NCBI GenBank assembly: GCA_002327255.1
Contig: DCUM01000223.1
Span: 1,003-15,815, forward strand
DNA from: a bacterium UBA2214
GTDB lineage: Bacteria > Zhuqueibacterota > Zhuqueibacteria > Residuimicrobiales > Residuimicrobiaceae
Direction: 5' to 3'
DNA length: 14,813 nucleotides
Shown here: positions 1 through 6,654 of the stretch, one piece after another
Position numbering within the stretch: position 1 is the first letter of the stretch
Layout of the letters: each line of letters starts with the position of its first letter
The notes under the pieces: generated by a model
The model's input: the letters and a program-made list of their open reading frames with translations, nothing else
Told to the model about the DNA's origin: nothing
Database searches by the model: none
Position numbers and translations under genes: made by a program

Positions 1-24
1 AACCGATAACTTGTCAGGTTCTTT

Positions 25-49
25 GTGTGAAACGCAAGGTGTGAAACAC
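25..49. repeat. Short direct repeat GTGTGAAAC x2 upstream of mazG
   Basis: GTGTGAAAC occurs at 25-33 and again at 39-47, so the two copies start 14 bp apart. The second copy extends into a small inverted repeat, GTGT-gaa-ACAC (39-49). It lies about 90-115 bp upstream of the mazG start and could be a protein-binding site. I found no convincing -35/-10 pair near it, and chance is a real alternative for a 9-mer. Confidence 0.3.
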
Positions 50-96
50 GTTACCATCTGGCATATTGTTATTGGTATTTTGCGGCTGTTGTTTCG

Positions 97-109
97 AATT
101 TTCATGAAT
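97..109. repeat. Copy 1 of 13-nt motif AATTTTCATGAAT
   Basis: AATTTTCATGAAT, with the palindromic core TTCATGAA, sits 14 bp upstream of the mazG ribosome binding site. The identical 13-mer recurs at 6542-6554 in the divergent gap between the acyl-CoA ligase and the S41 peptidase. Both copies are in non-coding DNA. It could be a shared operator; its function is inferred only from position and symmetry. Confidence 0.4.
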
Positions 110-139
110 GACTCAGGTTATCAGGAGAATCATTGATCT

Positions 140-946
140 ATGACCACCGAACGGAATGATGCAAGAAGCCGGCAGAGAGACTTTTCCCGGTTGCTGGAAA
201 TCATGGCCCTGTTGCGCAGCCCGGCGGGGTGTCCCTGGGATCGTGAACAGACCCACGAATCCCTGCGGCAGCATCTGCTGGAGGAGGCCTACGAAGTCAT
301 TGAGGCCATCGATGAAAAGCGTTTTGAGGATTTGCCCGGTGAATTGGGGGACCTCCTGCTGCAGGTGGTCTTTCATGCCCAGTTGGCCGTCGAGGCGGGG
401 CGCTTCGATATGGGGGATGTGATCGAACACATCAACGACAAGCTGGTGCGGCGCCATCCGCATGTGTTCGGCAACGAAAAGATCGAGACCGCCGACGAGC
501 AGATCGTCAAATGGGAAGAGTCCAAGATGAAGAAGGAGGGCAAAAAGTCGGCCATTGACGGCGTGCCCAGGCAACTCCCGGCGCTGGTGCGGGCATATCG
601 CATGCAGAACAAGGCGGCGGCGGTGGGATTCGACTGGCCGGAGATCGGCCCGGTATGGGACAAACTGGATGAGGAAGTGGCGGAACTGCAGGAGGCGCTG
701 CGCGGCGGCAGGCAGGAGGCGGTGGAGGAGGAACTGGGTGATCTCTTCTTCGCCATGGTCAATATCTCCCGGTTTTTGAAAATCAATCCCGAGGACGCCC
801 TGCGCCGCGCCATCGACAAATTTTCGCTGCGTTTCCGCGCCATCGAGGCGGTTTTTGCGCAGCAGGGGCGTTCCCTGAGCGATGCTTCTCTGGACGAGAT
901 GGATGCGGTCTGGGAGGAGGTAAAAAGGCGGGAGCAAAATAAATAA
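140..946 (+). CDS. mazG: Nucleoside triphosphate pyrophosphohydrolase MazG
   Basis: This 268-aa protein matches the classic two-domain MazG, close to the 263 aa of the E. coli enzyme. It hydrolyses (d)NTPs to NMP and pyrophosphate in the cytosol, as house-cleaning or to lower the (p)ppGpp response. Seen: the N-terminal signature GCPWDREQTHESL (about residues 31-43), then LLEEAYEV and GELGDLLLQ, which carry the EExxE and ExxD metal ligands, and the HPHVFG segment. A second MazG repeat in the C-terminal half has LDEEVAELQEAL and VEEELGDLFFA with the same acidic pattern. The ATG at 140 is preceded by AGGAGA (123-128), 11 nt upstream. It appears monocistronic: a 266-nt gap and a new promoter follow it. 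Family assignment is secure; the physiological substrate is not visible. Confidence 0.96.
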   Translation: MTTERNDARSRQRDFSRLLEIMALLRSPAGCPWDREQTHESLRQHLLEEAYEVIEAIDEKRFEDLPGELGDLLLQVVFHAQLAVEAGRFDMGDVIEHINDKLVRRHPHVFGNEKIETADEQIVKWEESKMKKEGKKSAIDGVPRQLPALVRAYRMQNKAAAVGFDWPEIGPVWDKLDEEVAELQEALRGGRQEAVEEELGDLFFAMVNISRFLKINPEDALRRAIDKFSLRFRAIEAVFAQQGRSLSDASLDEMDAVWEEVKRREQNK

Positions 947-1009
947 TATCTTGTTTGCATGGCGTTTGGAACGATATTTGTTAATACAGCAGCAGGCCTC
1001 GGAACTGCC

Positions 1010-1038
1010 TTGACTCGTGATGAATCAGACTATATTAA
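1010..1038 (+). promoter_or_regulatory. Probable sigma-70 promoter for the secreted fibre-like gene
   Basis: TTGACT (1010-1015) is followed after 17 bp by TATTAA (1033-1038); TATATT at 1031-1036 is an alternative -10 with 15-bp spacing. The surrounding DNA is AT-rich, unlike the genes. Transcription would start near 1045, leaving a leader of about 165 nt before the ATG at 1213. The rest of the mazG-to-1213 gap shows no terminator with a U-tract. Confidence 0.5.
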
Positions 1039-1117
1039 TAAATAGAAAAAACATAAGGATAAGCTTCAATAGGCGGATATTGGCCTTTGCAGATTTTCCC
1101 AAGGTGTCCTTTTTTTA

Positions 1118-1189
1118 CGACAAGGCATCAGTGAGTGTCGTTGCGCAGTGACATGCAAGTCCTGCTCAAGACGCATGGCAACAAGGACT
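1118..1189 (+). promoter_or_regulatory. Leader with two weak stem-loops upstream of the secreted-protein gene
   Basis: The untranslated leader contains two possible stems: CGACA (1118-1122) with TGTCG (1136-1140), and AGTCCT (1158-1163) with AGGACT (1184-1189). Neither matches a riboswitch class I recognise; I looked for c-di-GMP (GEMM) core motifs and saw none. The ribosome binding site GAGGCAGG (1202-1209) lies outside both stems. The structures are modest and could be chance. Confidence 0.25.
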
Positions 1190-1212
1190 CTACAGAAAGT
1201 TGAGGCAGGCAT

Positions 1213-2061
1213 ATGCGAAAGTTTATCGGCTTCTTGTGCGCGGGATGTACGTTAGCTTTGGTTCCGGGTCTTTTTGCGCAGATGCAAATCAAGAACAGCG
1301 CCGGCTCGGCCATCATGTATTTGACGCAGGATCGCCGCGTCAGTATCGGCGCCAGTTCCGCGCCGGCCACCGGCCTGCGGCTGGAGGTCATTGGCACTAC
1401 CAAGACCGACGCCCTCCGGGTGGGCACTTCCACAGCGGGCCAGGCATTGGTCGCCACGGGTACCGATGGCACTGTTTCCTGGGGCACCGTAGGCTCTGCG
1501 GGAGTGACGGATAACAGCCTTGTGGCAGGGGATTTACTGGTCAATGTGGTCAGCAGCGTCGATGGCGTCACCAACGATGGCGGCAATATCGATCTGGTGG
1601 CAGATGGCATGATCTCACTGACACCCAATAACACCAGCAAGACCATAACCATAGGAACAAATCCCAACTACCATGAGCAGATATTTTGGTATTCTACGAT
1701 GACGTGGACATTGACAGGGATACAACCGCCGACCAGTGTGCCATACATGACATGGACGGTGAATCAAAGCGGGTTCTATCTCATCTTCGTGATCGTCGAT
1801 TTGATGGGTATTCCTACAGCGACAGATATCGCTCAAGGCGGTGGTGCGGTCTATGTCAACGGAGTCGCCCTCCCGGGGGGCGCAGCGACTTTTAACGTTT
1901 CTCCGGGTTCGCAGGCCTGTCGCCGCACAACGACTCAGATAAATTTTGCGCAACTCACGCAGGGTGATGTCCTGGACCTCAAAGTGGACAGCCAGTACCC
2001 CAATTCATCGGTGGTGGTGTGGAGATCGCATACCAAGTATGTCGCCATGCGCATTAAATAG
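1213..2061 (+). CDS. Secreted tail-fibre-like protein with C1q/TNF-like C-terminal domain
   Basis: A 282-aa exported protein. It opens with a clear Sec signal peptide: MRKF, a hydrophobic core, then a likely cut after LFA at residue 22. Residues about 23-155 have the low-complexity style of bacterial and phage fibre proteins: a segment resembling 'RVSIGAS..PATGLRLEVIGTTKTDALRVG', then GQALVATGTDGTVSWG, then a VDGVTNDGGNIDLVADG stretch. Residues about 155-282 alternate beta-strand patterns: GFYLIFVIVD, VYVNGVALPGG, LTQGDVLDLKV and a closing YVAMRIK strand. These fit a C1q/TNF-type jelly roll, usually trimeric. The ATG at 1213 has GAGG 7 nt upstream. Inferred role: a surface or extracellular fibre, adhesin or binding head. 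No enzyme motif is seen. Its 3' end overlaps the convergent HIT gene by 8 nt. Export is more certain than fold. Confidence 0.75.
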   Translation: MRKFIGFLCAGCTLALVPGLFAQMQIKNSAGSAIMYLTQDRRVSIGASSAPATGLRLEVIGTTKTDALRVGTSTAGQALVATGTDGTVSWGTVGSAGVTDNSLVAGDLLVNVVSSVDGVTNDGGNIDLVADGMISLTPNNTSKTITIGTNPNYHEQIFWYSTMTWTLTGIQPPTSVPYMTWTVNQSGFYLIFVIVDLMGIPTATDIAQGGGAVYVNGVALPGGAATFNVSPGSQACRRTTTQINFAQLTQGDVLDLKVDSQYPNSSVVVWRSHTKYVAMRIK

Positions 2062-2539
2062 ATGACTGAAACATCGGCTTCAGGAGTTCCCACGATTCCC
2101 TCAAGCCCTGCGACAGCACCTTGGTGTGTCCGGTCACCGGCATGAAATTGGTGTCGCCGTTCCAGCGCGGCACGATGTGGAAATGGAGATGGTCATCGAC
2201 GCCCGCGCCCGCCACGCGGCCGAGGTTCATGCCGATGTTGAATCCCTGTGCGGCCATGGTTTGGGAGAGGATGGTGACGCTCGCGCCCATCAGCTGCATC
2301 AACTCGCCTTGTTCTTCCCCTCTCAGATCCGCCAGATCCGCCGTATGGCGGAATGGAACGACCATGAGGTGGCCGTTGTTGTAGGGATAAAAATTCATGA
2401 TCACAAAACAGTGCACACCGCGGTGGAGAATGAGATTTTCCCTGTCGCGGTTTTCTTTTGGCTTGTCGCAGAAAATACATCCCTGCGGCTTTTCCTGGAG
2501 GATGTATTCCATGCGCCACGGCGCCCATAATTTGTCCAT
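2054..2539 (-). CDS. HIT-family protein, Ap4A phosphorylase/hydrolase-like
   Basis: A 161-aa cytosolic histidine-triad protein. Seen: the N-terminus MDKLWAPWRMEY, which is typical of this subgroup; the zinc-type pair C21-x2-C24; NNGHLMVVP (H57); and the triad HLHFHIVPRW with H117, H119 and H121. By family analogy H119 is the nucleophile that forms the nucleotidyl intermediate. The segments GRVAGAG before the triad and GDTNFMPVTG after it match the mycobacterial-type Ap4A phosphorylase branch rather than HinT. Substrates are probably dinucleoside polyphosphates or another nucleotidyl conjugate. The ATG at 2539 (minus strand) has AGAGG five to six nt upstream. It lies downstream of the EF-G paralogue on the same strand with a 78-nt gap that is filled by a long hairpin, so co-transcription is uncertain. 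Confidence 0.93.
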   Translation of the reverse strand: MDKLWAPWRMEYILQEKPQGCIFCDKPKENRDRENLILHRGVHCFVIMNFYPYNNGHLMVVPFRHTADLADLRGEEQGELMQLMGASVTILSQTMAAQGFNIGMNLGRVAGAGVDDHLHFHIVPRWNGDTNFMPVTGHTKVLSQGLRESWELLKPMFQSSI

Positions 2540-2558
2540 GTGTGACCTCTGTTAATGA

Positions 2559-2596
2559 CAAGCCCTCCCGCTGTCCGATGGACAGGGGAGGGCTTG
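2559..2596. other. Long intergenic stem-loop between EF-G-like and HIT genes
   Basis: The arms 2559-2569 (CAAGCCCTCCC) and 2586-2596 (GGGAGGGCTTG) are perfectly complementary over 11 bp. Past a single bulged G (2570), a further 6 bp pair (CTGTCC 2571-2576 with GGACAG 2580-2585) around the loop GAT. That is 17 bp with one bulge. Neither strand has a U-run after it, so it is not a textbook intrinsic terminator. In the minus-strand transcript it lies about 20 nt after the EF-G-like stop and 20 nt before the HIT start. It may attenuate, stabilise the upstream mRNA end, or be a small palindromic repeat element. Confidence 0.75.
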
Positions 2597-2617
2597 AGGT
2601 TCATAAGGATAATAGGC

Positions 2618-4705
2618 CTAATGCGCGGCGGCTTTCTCGGCCTGCGCTTCGGCAATGACTTTGGTTTCCACTTCCTTCGGCATCGGATCGTAATGCGAGA
2701 ATTTGCGCGTATAGGAAGCCCGTCCCGAGGTCAGGGAACGCAGCGTGTTGGAATAGTTGTGCAGCTCCGCCAGGGGAATCTTCGCCTTGACCACCTGAAA
2801 GCGGCCCTGGGATTCCATGCCGAGGATGCGGCCGCGGCGGCTGTTGAGATCGCCCATGATGTCGCCCATGTTCTCTTCCGGACACTTGACTTCGACATCG
2901 TAGATGGGTTCGAGCAGAATGGGTTTGGCGGACTGGATGCACATCTTGAAGACTTCACGGCCCGCGATCTGGAAGGCGATGTCCTTGGAATCGACCGGGT
3001 GTTCCTTGCCATCATAGACGATGGCCTTGACGTCGACGATGTGATAGCCGGCGATGGCGCCTTCTTCAAGAATCTGGCGGACGCCTTTTTCGATGGAGGG
3101 AATGAAGGGGCCGGAAATGGCGCCGCCGACAATCTTGCTCTCAAACTCAAAGCCGCTGCCGCGCGGCAGCGGTTCAGACCGCATCCACACTTCCGCAAAC
3201 TGCCCGGCGCCGCCCGTCTGTTTCTTGTGACGATACTTTTCATCCGATTTGCCGGTGATGGTCTCACGATAGGGAATCTTGGGTTTTTTCTGATCGACCT
3301 CGACGCCGTAGCGCTCCTTGAGGCGGCTGATGATGACCGCGAGATGGATTTCACCCTGTCCCGAGAGCACCGTCTGTTTCAGTTCGGAACTGACCTCCAC
3401 CGTAAAACTGGGATCGGTCTCATTGAGTGTATGCAGGCCACTGGATATCTTGTCTTCGTCACCCTTGCTGCGCGGCGTGATCGCCACCTGCACCACCGGT
3501 TCCGGGAACAGCACCGATGCAAAGGTGACGAGGTTCTTTTTATCGCACAGGGTATTGTTGGTATGCGTATTGCGCAGTTTAACCAGCGCTCCAATATCCC
3601 CGGCGCGCAGCAGACCGGTCTCTTTGCGGGTCTTGCCGTTGAGTTCGTAAATCTGACCGATTTTTTCGCTGATGTTTTTGGATGAATTGAACACCTCTTC
3701 ACCGGATTTCACCTGGCCGCTGTAGACGCGAATCAGGGAGAGTTCACCCACGTGCATTTCCGAAAGCGTCTTGAAAACAAATCCGCAGAAGGGGGCTTTT
3801 TCGTCGACTTTTACTACCACATCCTTGCCTTCGGCGTCCTGCAGGGGAACCGAGGCGCGGTCTGCCGGGGAGGGACCGTAATCGGAGATGAAATCGAGCA
3901 GCGGCTGGGCGCCCATGTTGCGCAGCGCGGAACCGCACAAAACCGGAAAGATGGTGGCGTTGCGAATGCCCGCGCGCAAACCCTGGCTGATCTGCTCCGG
4001 GGTGAGTTCACCCGTCTCGAAATATTTTTCCAGAATGGCGTCGTCCGCTTCGGCAATTTTTTCGATGAAAGCGTTGCGCAGTTCTTCCGCCTTGCCTTTC
4101 AGATCGGCGGGCACCTCTTCGACCTTGTATTTTCCGCTCTGATCGTTCTGAAAGGTGAGCTTTTTCATGGTAAGGAGATCGATGACGCTGTTGAAACCAT
4201 CCCCTTCGGAGACGGGTATCTGCGCGGCAACCACGCCAAAGCCATACGCTTCCTGGGTTTCGGCGATGATCTTGGCGAAACTGGCGTGCTCCTTGTCCTC
4301 ACGATTGATGAAAATGAGGCGCGGGACCTTGTTTTTGTCGAGGATTTCCCAGGACATATCCGTTCCGACTTCAACGCCGGAGACGCCATTGAGCAGGAGC
4401 ACGGCGAGATCGGTGACGCGGAGCCCGCATTGAACTTCGCCGATAAAGTCGGGGTAACCGGGCAAATCAAGAATATTAAATTTGCATTTTTTCCAATCGA
4501 TAGTCATCAGCGCGGTGCTGATGGATATTTTGCGCTCGATTTCATCGCTGCGGTAATCGGATGTCGTGCTGCCATCATCGACGCTGCCCATGCGGGTGTT
4601 CACGCCGGCGGCGAATAACATGCCTTCAGCCAGCGTGGTCTTGCCTGTTGATTGGTGTGAAACGAGGCCGATATTGCGAATCTCGTTGGGGCCGTAGTCT
4701 TTCAC
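2618..4705 (-). CDS. Elongation factor G-like GTPase (EF-G paralogue, EF-G2/TM_1651-type)
   Basis: A 695-aa protein with the full EF-G layout: G domain (about 1-265), domain II (about 285-390), domain III, domain IV (about 470-590, including KQTGGAGQFAEV) and domain V. It belongs to the divergent bacterial EF-G-like group rather than the main fusA factor. Seen in the G domain: P-loop SHQSTGKTT (residues 16-24) with Ser for the usual first Gly; DLPGYPDF (80-87) with Tyr84 where EF-G and EF-Tu have the catalytic His; and NRED (134-137) in place of NKxD. Tyr at position 84 is known in this subfamily, whose exact role in translocation, recycling or stress is unsettled. The start is GTG at 4705 with GGAG 7 nt upstream. 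The 199-nt gap upstream of the start presumably carries its promoter; I see only a weak candidate there. Translation-factor family is secure; it is not the principal EF-G. Confidence 0.92.
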   Translation of the reverse strand: MKDYGPNEIRNIGLVSHQSTGKTTLAEGMLFAAGVNTRMGSVDDGSTTSDYRSDEIERKISISTALMTIDWKKCKFNILDLPGYPDFIGEVQCGLRVTDLAVLLLNGVSGVEVGTDMSWEILDKNKVPRLIFINREDKEHASFAKIIAETQEAYGFGVVAAQIPVSEGDGFNSVIDLLTMKKLTFQNDQSGKYKVEEVPADLKGKAEELRNAFIEKIAEADDAILEKYFETGELTPEQISQGLRAGIRNATIFPVLCGSALRNMGAQPLLDFISDYGPSPADRASVPLQDAEGKDVVVKVDEKAPFCGFVFKTLSEMHVGELSLIRVYSGQVKSGEEVFNSSKNISEKIGQIYELNGKTRKETGLLRAGDIGALVKLRNTHTNNTLCDKKNLVTFASVLFPEPVVQVAITPRSKGDEDKISSGLHTLNETDPSFTVEVSSELKQTVLSGQGEIHLAVIISRLKERYGVEVDQKKPKIPYRETITGKSDEKYRHKKQTGGAGQFAEVWMRSEPLPRGSGFEFESKIVGGAISGPFIPSIEKGVRQILEEGAIAGYHIVDVKAIVYDGKEHPVDSKDIAFQIAGREVFKMCIQSAKPILLEPIYDVEVKCPEENMGDIMGDLNSRRGRILGMESQGRFQVVKAKIPLAELHNYSNTLRSLTSGRASYTRKFSHYDPMPKEVETKVIAEAQAEKAAAH

Positions 4706-4904
4706 GGTTTTTCTCCTTGGTTTTGAAGCGGTCTCAAACGCTCTTTTGCCTGGTTCTGACGCGCATCAGCCTGCTCGCAGATACCTTCGCACACCGGGTG
4801 CGCATTCACTTCCCGGCTGGATCATAACGGCAGGAAAACAGTGTTTGGACAACTTGCGGATGATGTTATTTGTATATGATTAATTTTCCATATTCGGTGT
4901 ACGC

Positions 4905-6428
4905 TCAGGCCTGCTTACCCCCCTGATCGCTGCGCAGCATCCGTTTCAGCACCCGTCCCGTGGGACTCTTGGGCAGCGCCGGCAGCAGATCGACATATTT
5001 GGGACTCTTGTAGAACGGCAACTGCTCTCTGACGAAAGCGATCAGCTCATCGCGGGAGGCGGTGACGCCCTCCTTGAGCACGACACACGCTTTCACTTCC
5101 TGCCCTTGCACCGCATCCGCAACGCCCACTACCGCGGCTTCGGCGACTGCAGGATGCTGCAGCAGAACCTCTTCCACCTCAAAGGAAAAGATCTGAAAGC
5201 CGCCCTTCTGGATGATATCTTCCTTGCGCTCCTGCACATAAAGATAATGATCCTCATCAAGAAAACCGACATCGCCGGAGAAGAACCAGTCATCGCGGAG
5301 GCGCTGCAGGGTTTTGTCCGGCTTGTTGTGGTAGTCCTGCATCAATCCGGGACTTTTCACCCAGATTTCACCGCTTTGATTGGGACGCAGCAGATGGCCC
5401 TCCTCGTCGAGAATTTGCAATTCCACGCCCACCAGGGGCAATCCTGCGGATCCCTGCTTGCGATCCTGATTGATACGGTTGGAAGTCACCAGTGGCCCCG
5501 CTTCTGTGAATCCATAGGCCTCCAGAACCAGCGCGTCATACTTCTCCTCAAAGCCCTGCAAAACCTCCTCGGGCAGCTGCACGCCATAACTCAGGCAGCA
5601 TCTGAGGCTGGAGAGCACCGGTTGCGGTGGCGGCAATTGACTCAAGGCCTTGAACATGCCTGGAACCGCCGCCAGGAAAGTCACTCCTTCCTGACGCAGC
5701 AAATCGGCGGTTTCGGCGGGATTGAAGCGAGCCTGCAAAATAACCGAGCCGCCCGCGAAAAAGGTGGCGTTCATGATCAGCGTCTGCCCCAGAGGGTGGA
5801 AGAGCGGCAGGACGGCCAGGACACGGTCTTCCGCGGTGATTCGGTACATTTCGTGGCACATCAAGGCGCTGGCGACCAGGGCTGAATGAGAGAATTCGGC
5901 ACCGAGAATTTCGTCGCTGCCAGAGGTGATGTAATTGATCACCGCCACATCTTCCGGTTCGAGGGAGCACGCTTCCTCCCACACCGGAGAGTCGGCGATG
6001 AGACGGGTCAGGGATTTACTGTCCAGGGGAATCTTTTCACCCAGCACCATCCTGCTTTCACACGACGGATTTTGGCGCAGGGCGGGCGCGATGACGCCAT
6101 GGAATCCGCTCCAGTAGATGATGCACCGGGCCCCGCTCTGTTGCAGCAAGGCGGTGATCTCTTGCTCCTTGCTCATCAGATTGACAGGAATGGCCACAGC
6201 CCCCAGTTCGAAGGCGGCATAATAACTGATGCAGAAATGAGGCACGTTGGGCAGCATGATGGCGATGCGATCGCCCTTTTGCACACCGGCATCATGCAGG
6301 CCGCGGGCCAAACGCCGTATCGCCGTGTGCATTTGCGCATAGGTAATCCGATGCGTGCCAAAGACCAGTGCCGTATTATCTGGCATTTTATTTGCAACTT
6401 GATGAAAGTGCGTATTGAGAATTGGCAA
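4905..6428 (-). CDS. AMP-forming acyl-CoA ligase-like protein with altered P-loop and A10 motif
   Basis: A 507-aa member of the ANL (acyl-CoA synthetase) superfamily, FadD-like. Intact elements include the A5 motif YGFTEAGP, SGDVGFLDED (A7), the ERKEDIIQKGGFQI hinge region (A8) and the usual N- and C-terminal subdomains. Two key motifs differ. The A3 P-loop, normally TSGTTGxPKG, reads TSGSDEILGA (residues 168-177), with no TTG and no Lys. The A10 motif reads PTGRVLKRML, with Arg492 where the catalytic Lys of TGK normally sits. The expected role is activation of a fatty or aryl acid as adenylate and transfer to CoA, but adenylation may be impaired or the substrate unusual. The start is TTG at 6428, immediately after an in-frame TAG, with AAAGG about 8 nt upstream. 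It is transcribed from the 6577-6605 promoter. Confidence 0.88.
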   Translation of the reverse strand: MPILNTHFHQVANKMPDNTALVFGTHRITYAQMHTAIRRLARGLHDAGVQKGDRIAIMLPNVPHFCISYYAAFELGAVAIPVNLMSKEQEITALLQQSGARCIIYWSGFHGVIAPALRQNPSCESRMVLGEKIPLDSKSLTRLIADSPVWEEACSLEPEDVAVINYITSGSDEILGAEFSHSALVASALMCHEMYRITAEDRVLAVLPLFHPLGQTLIMNATFFAGGSVILQARFNPAETADLLRQEGVTFLAAVPGMFKALSQLPPPQPVLSSLRCCLSYGVQLPEEVLQGFEEKYDALVLEAYGFTEAGPLVTSNRINQDRKQGSAGLPLVGVELQILDEEGHLLRPNQSGEIWVKSPGLMQDYHNKPDKTLQRLRDDWFFSGDVGFLDEDHYLYVQERKEDIIQKGGFQIFSFEVEEVLLQHPAVAEAAVVGVADAVQGQEVKACVVLKEGVTASRDELIAFVREQLPFYKSPKYVDLLPALPKSPTGRVLKRMLRSDQGGKQA

Positions 6429-6541
6429 CTAAATAACCTTTAAATTTAATTAATACAATACAATAATGATGAATCTCGGATGCCATGCGGTGCCTCTCAT
6501 CCATCTCAAAATAGAACACCGTTGCATCACTTTACTGTAGC

Positions 6542-6554
6542 AATTTTCATGAAT
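6542..6554. repeat. Copy 2 of 13-nt motif AATTTTCATGAAT
   Basis: An exact second copy of the 13-mer at 97-109, with the palindromic core TTCATGAA. It lies just downstream of the minus-strand -10 box at 6577-6582, roughly +16 to +28 of that transcript. A bound protein there could block transcription of the acyl-CoA ligase and could also affect the divergent S41 gene. The regulatory role is inferred from position only. Confidence 0.4.
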
Positions 6555-6576
6555 TTGCAGTATTTTATAGCCTGAA

Positions 6577-6605
6577 AAAATACTTCTAAACAGTGAAAAT
6601 GTCAA
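6577..6605 (-). promoter_or_regulatory. Sigma-70 promoter for the acyl-CoA ligase-like gene
   Basis: On the minus strand, TTGACA (6605-6600) is followed after exactly 17 bp by TATTTT (6582-6577): a consensus -35 with a 4/6 -10. Transcription would begin near 6570, giving a leader of about 140 nt before the TTG start at 6428. The divergent gap 6429-6654 is strongly AT-rich. I found no comparably good plus-strand promoter in it for the S41 gene. Confidence 0.65.
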
Positions 6606-6654
6606 GAGAATTTTATGCGCTGGGGGCGCTTGACGGGCGATTATCACGATACCC

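Noticed and set aside
1045..1212. c-di-GMP (GEMM) riboswitch before the secreted-protein gene
   Set aside because: The conserved GEMM core motifs are absent; only two short, weak stems are visible.
2555..4618. Long plus-strand open frames opposite the EF-G-like gene
   Set aside because: They mirror the EF-G-like coding frame, lack recognisable domains and ribosome binding sites, and the minus strand carries an unmistakable full-length GTPase.
5880..5950. Frameshift as the cause of the missing P-loop in the acyl-CoA ligase
   Set aside because: Neither alternative frame over this stretch restores TTGxPKG, and the flanking motif TSG...SH stays in the same frame with one residue fewer.
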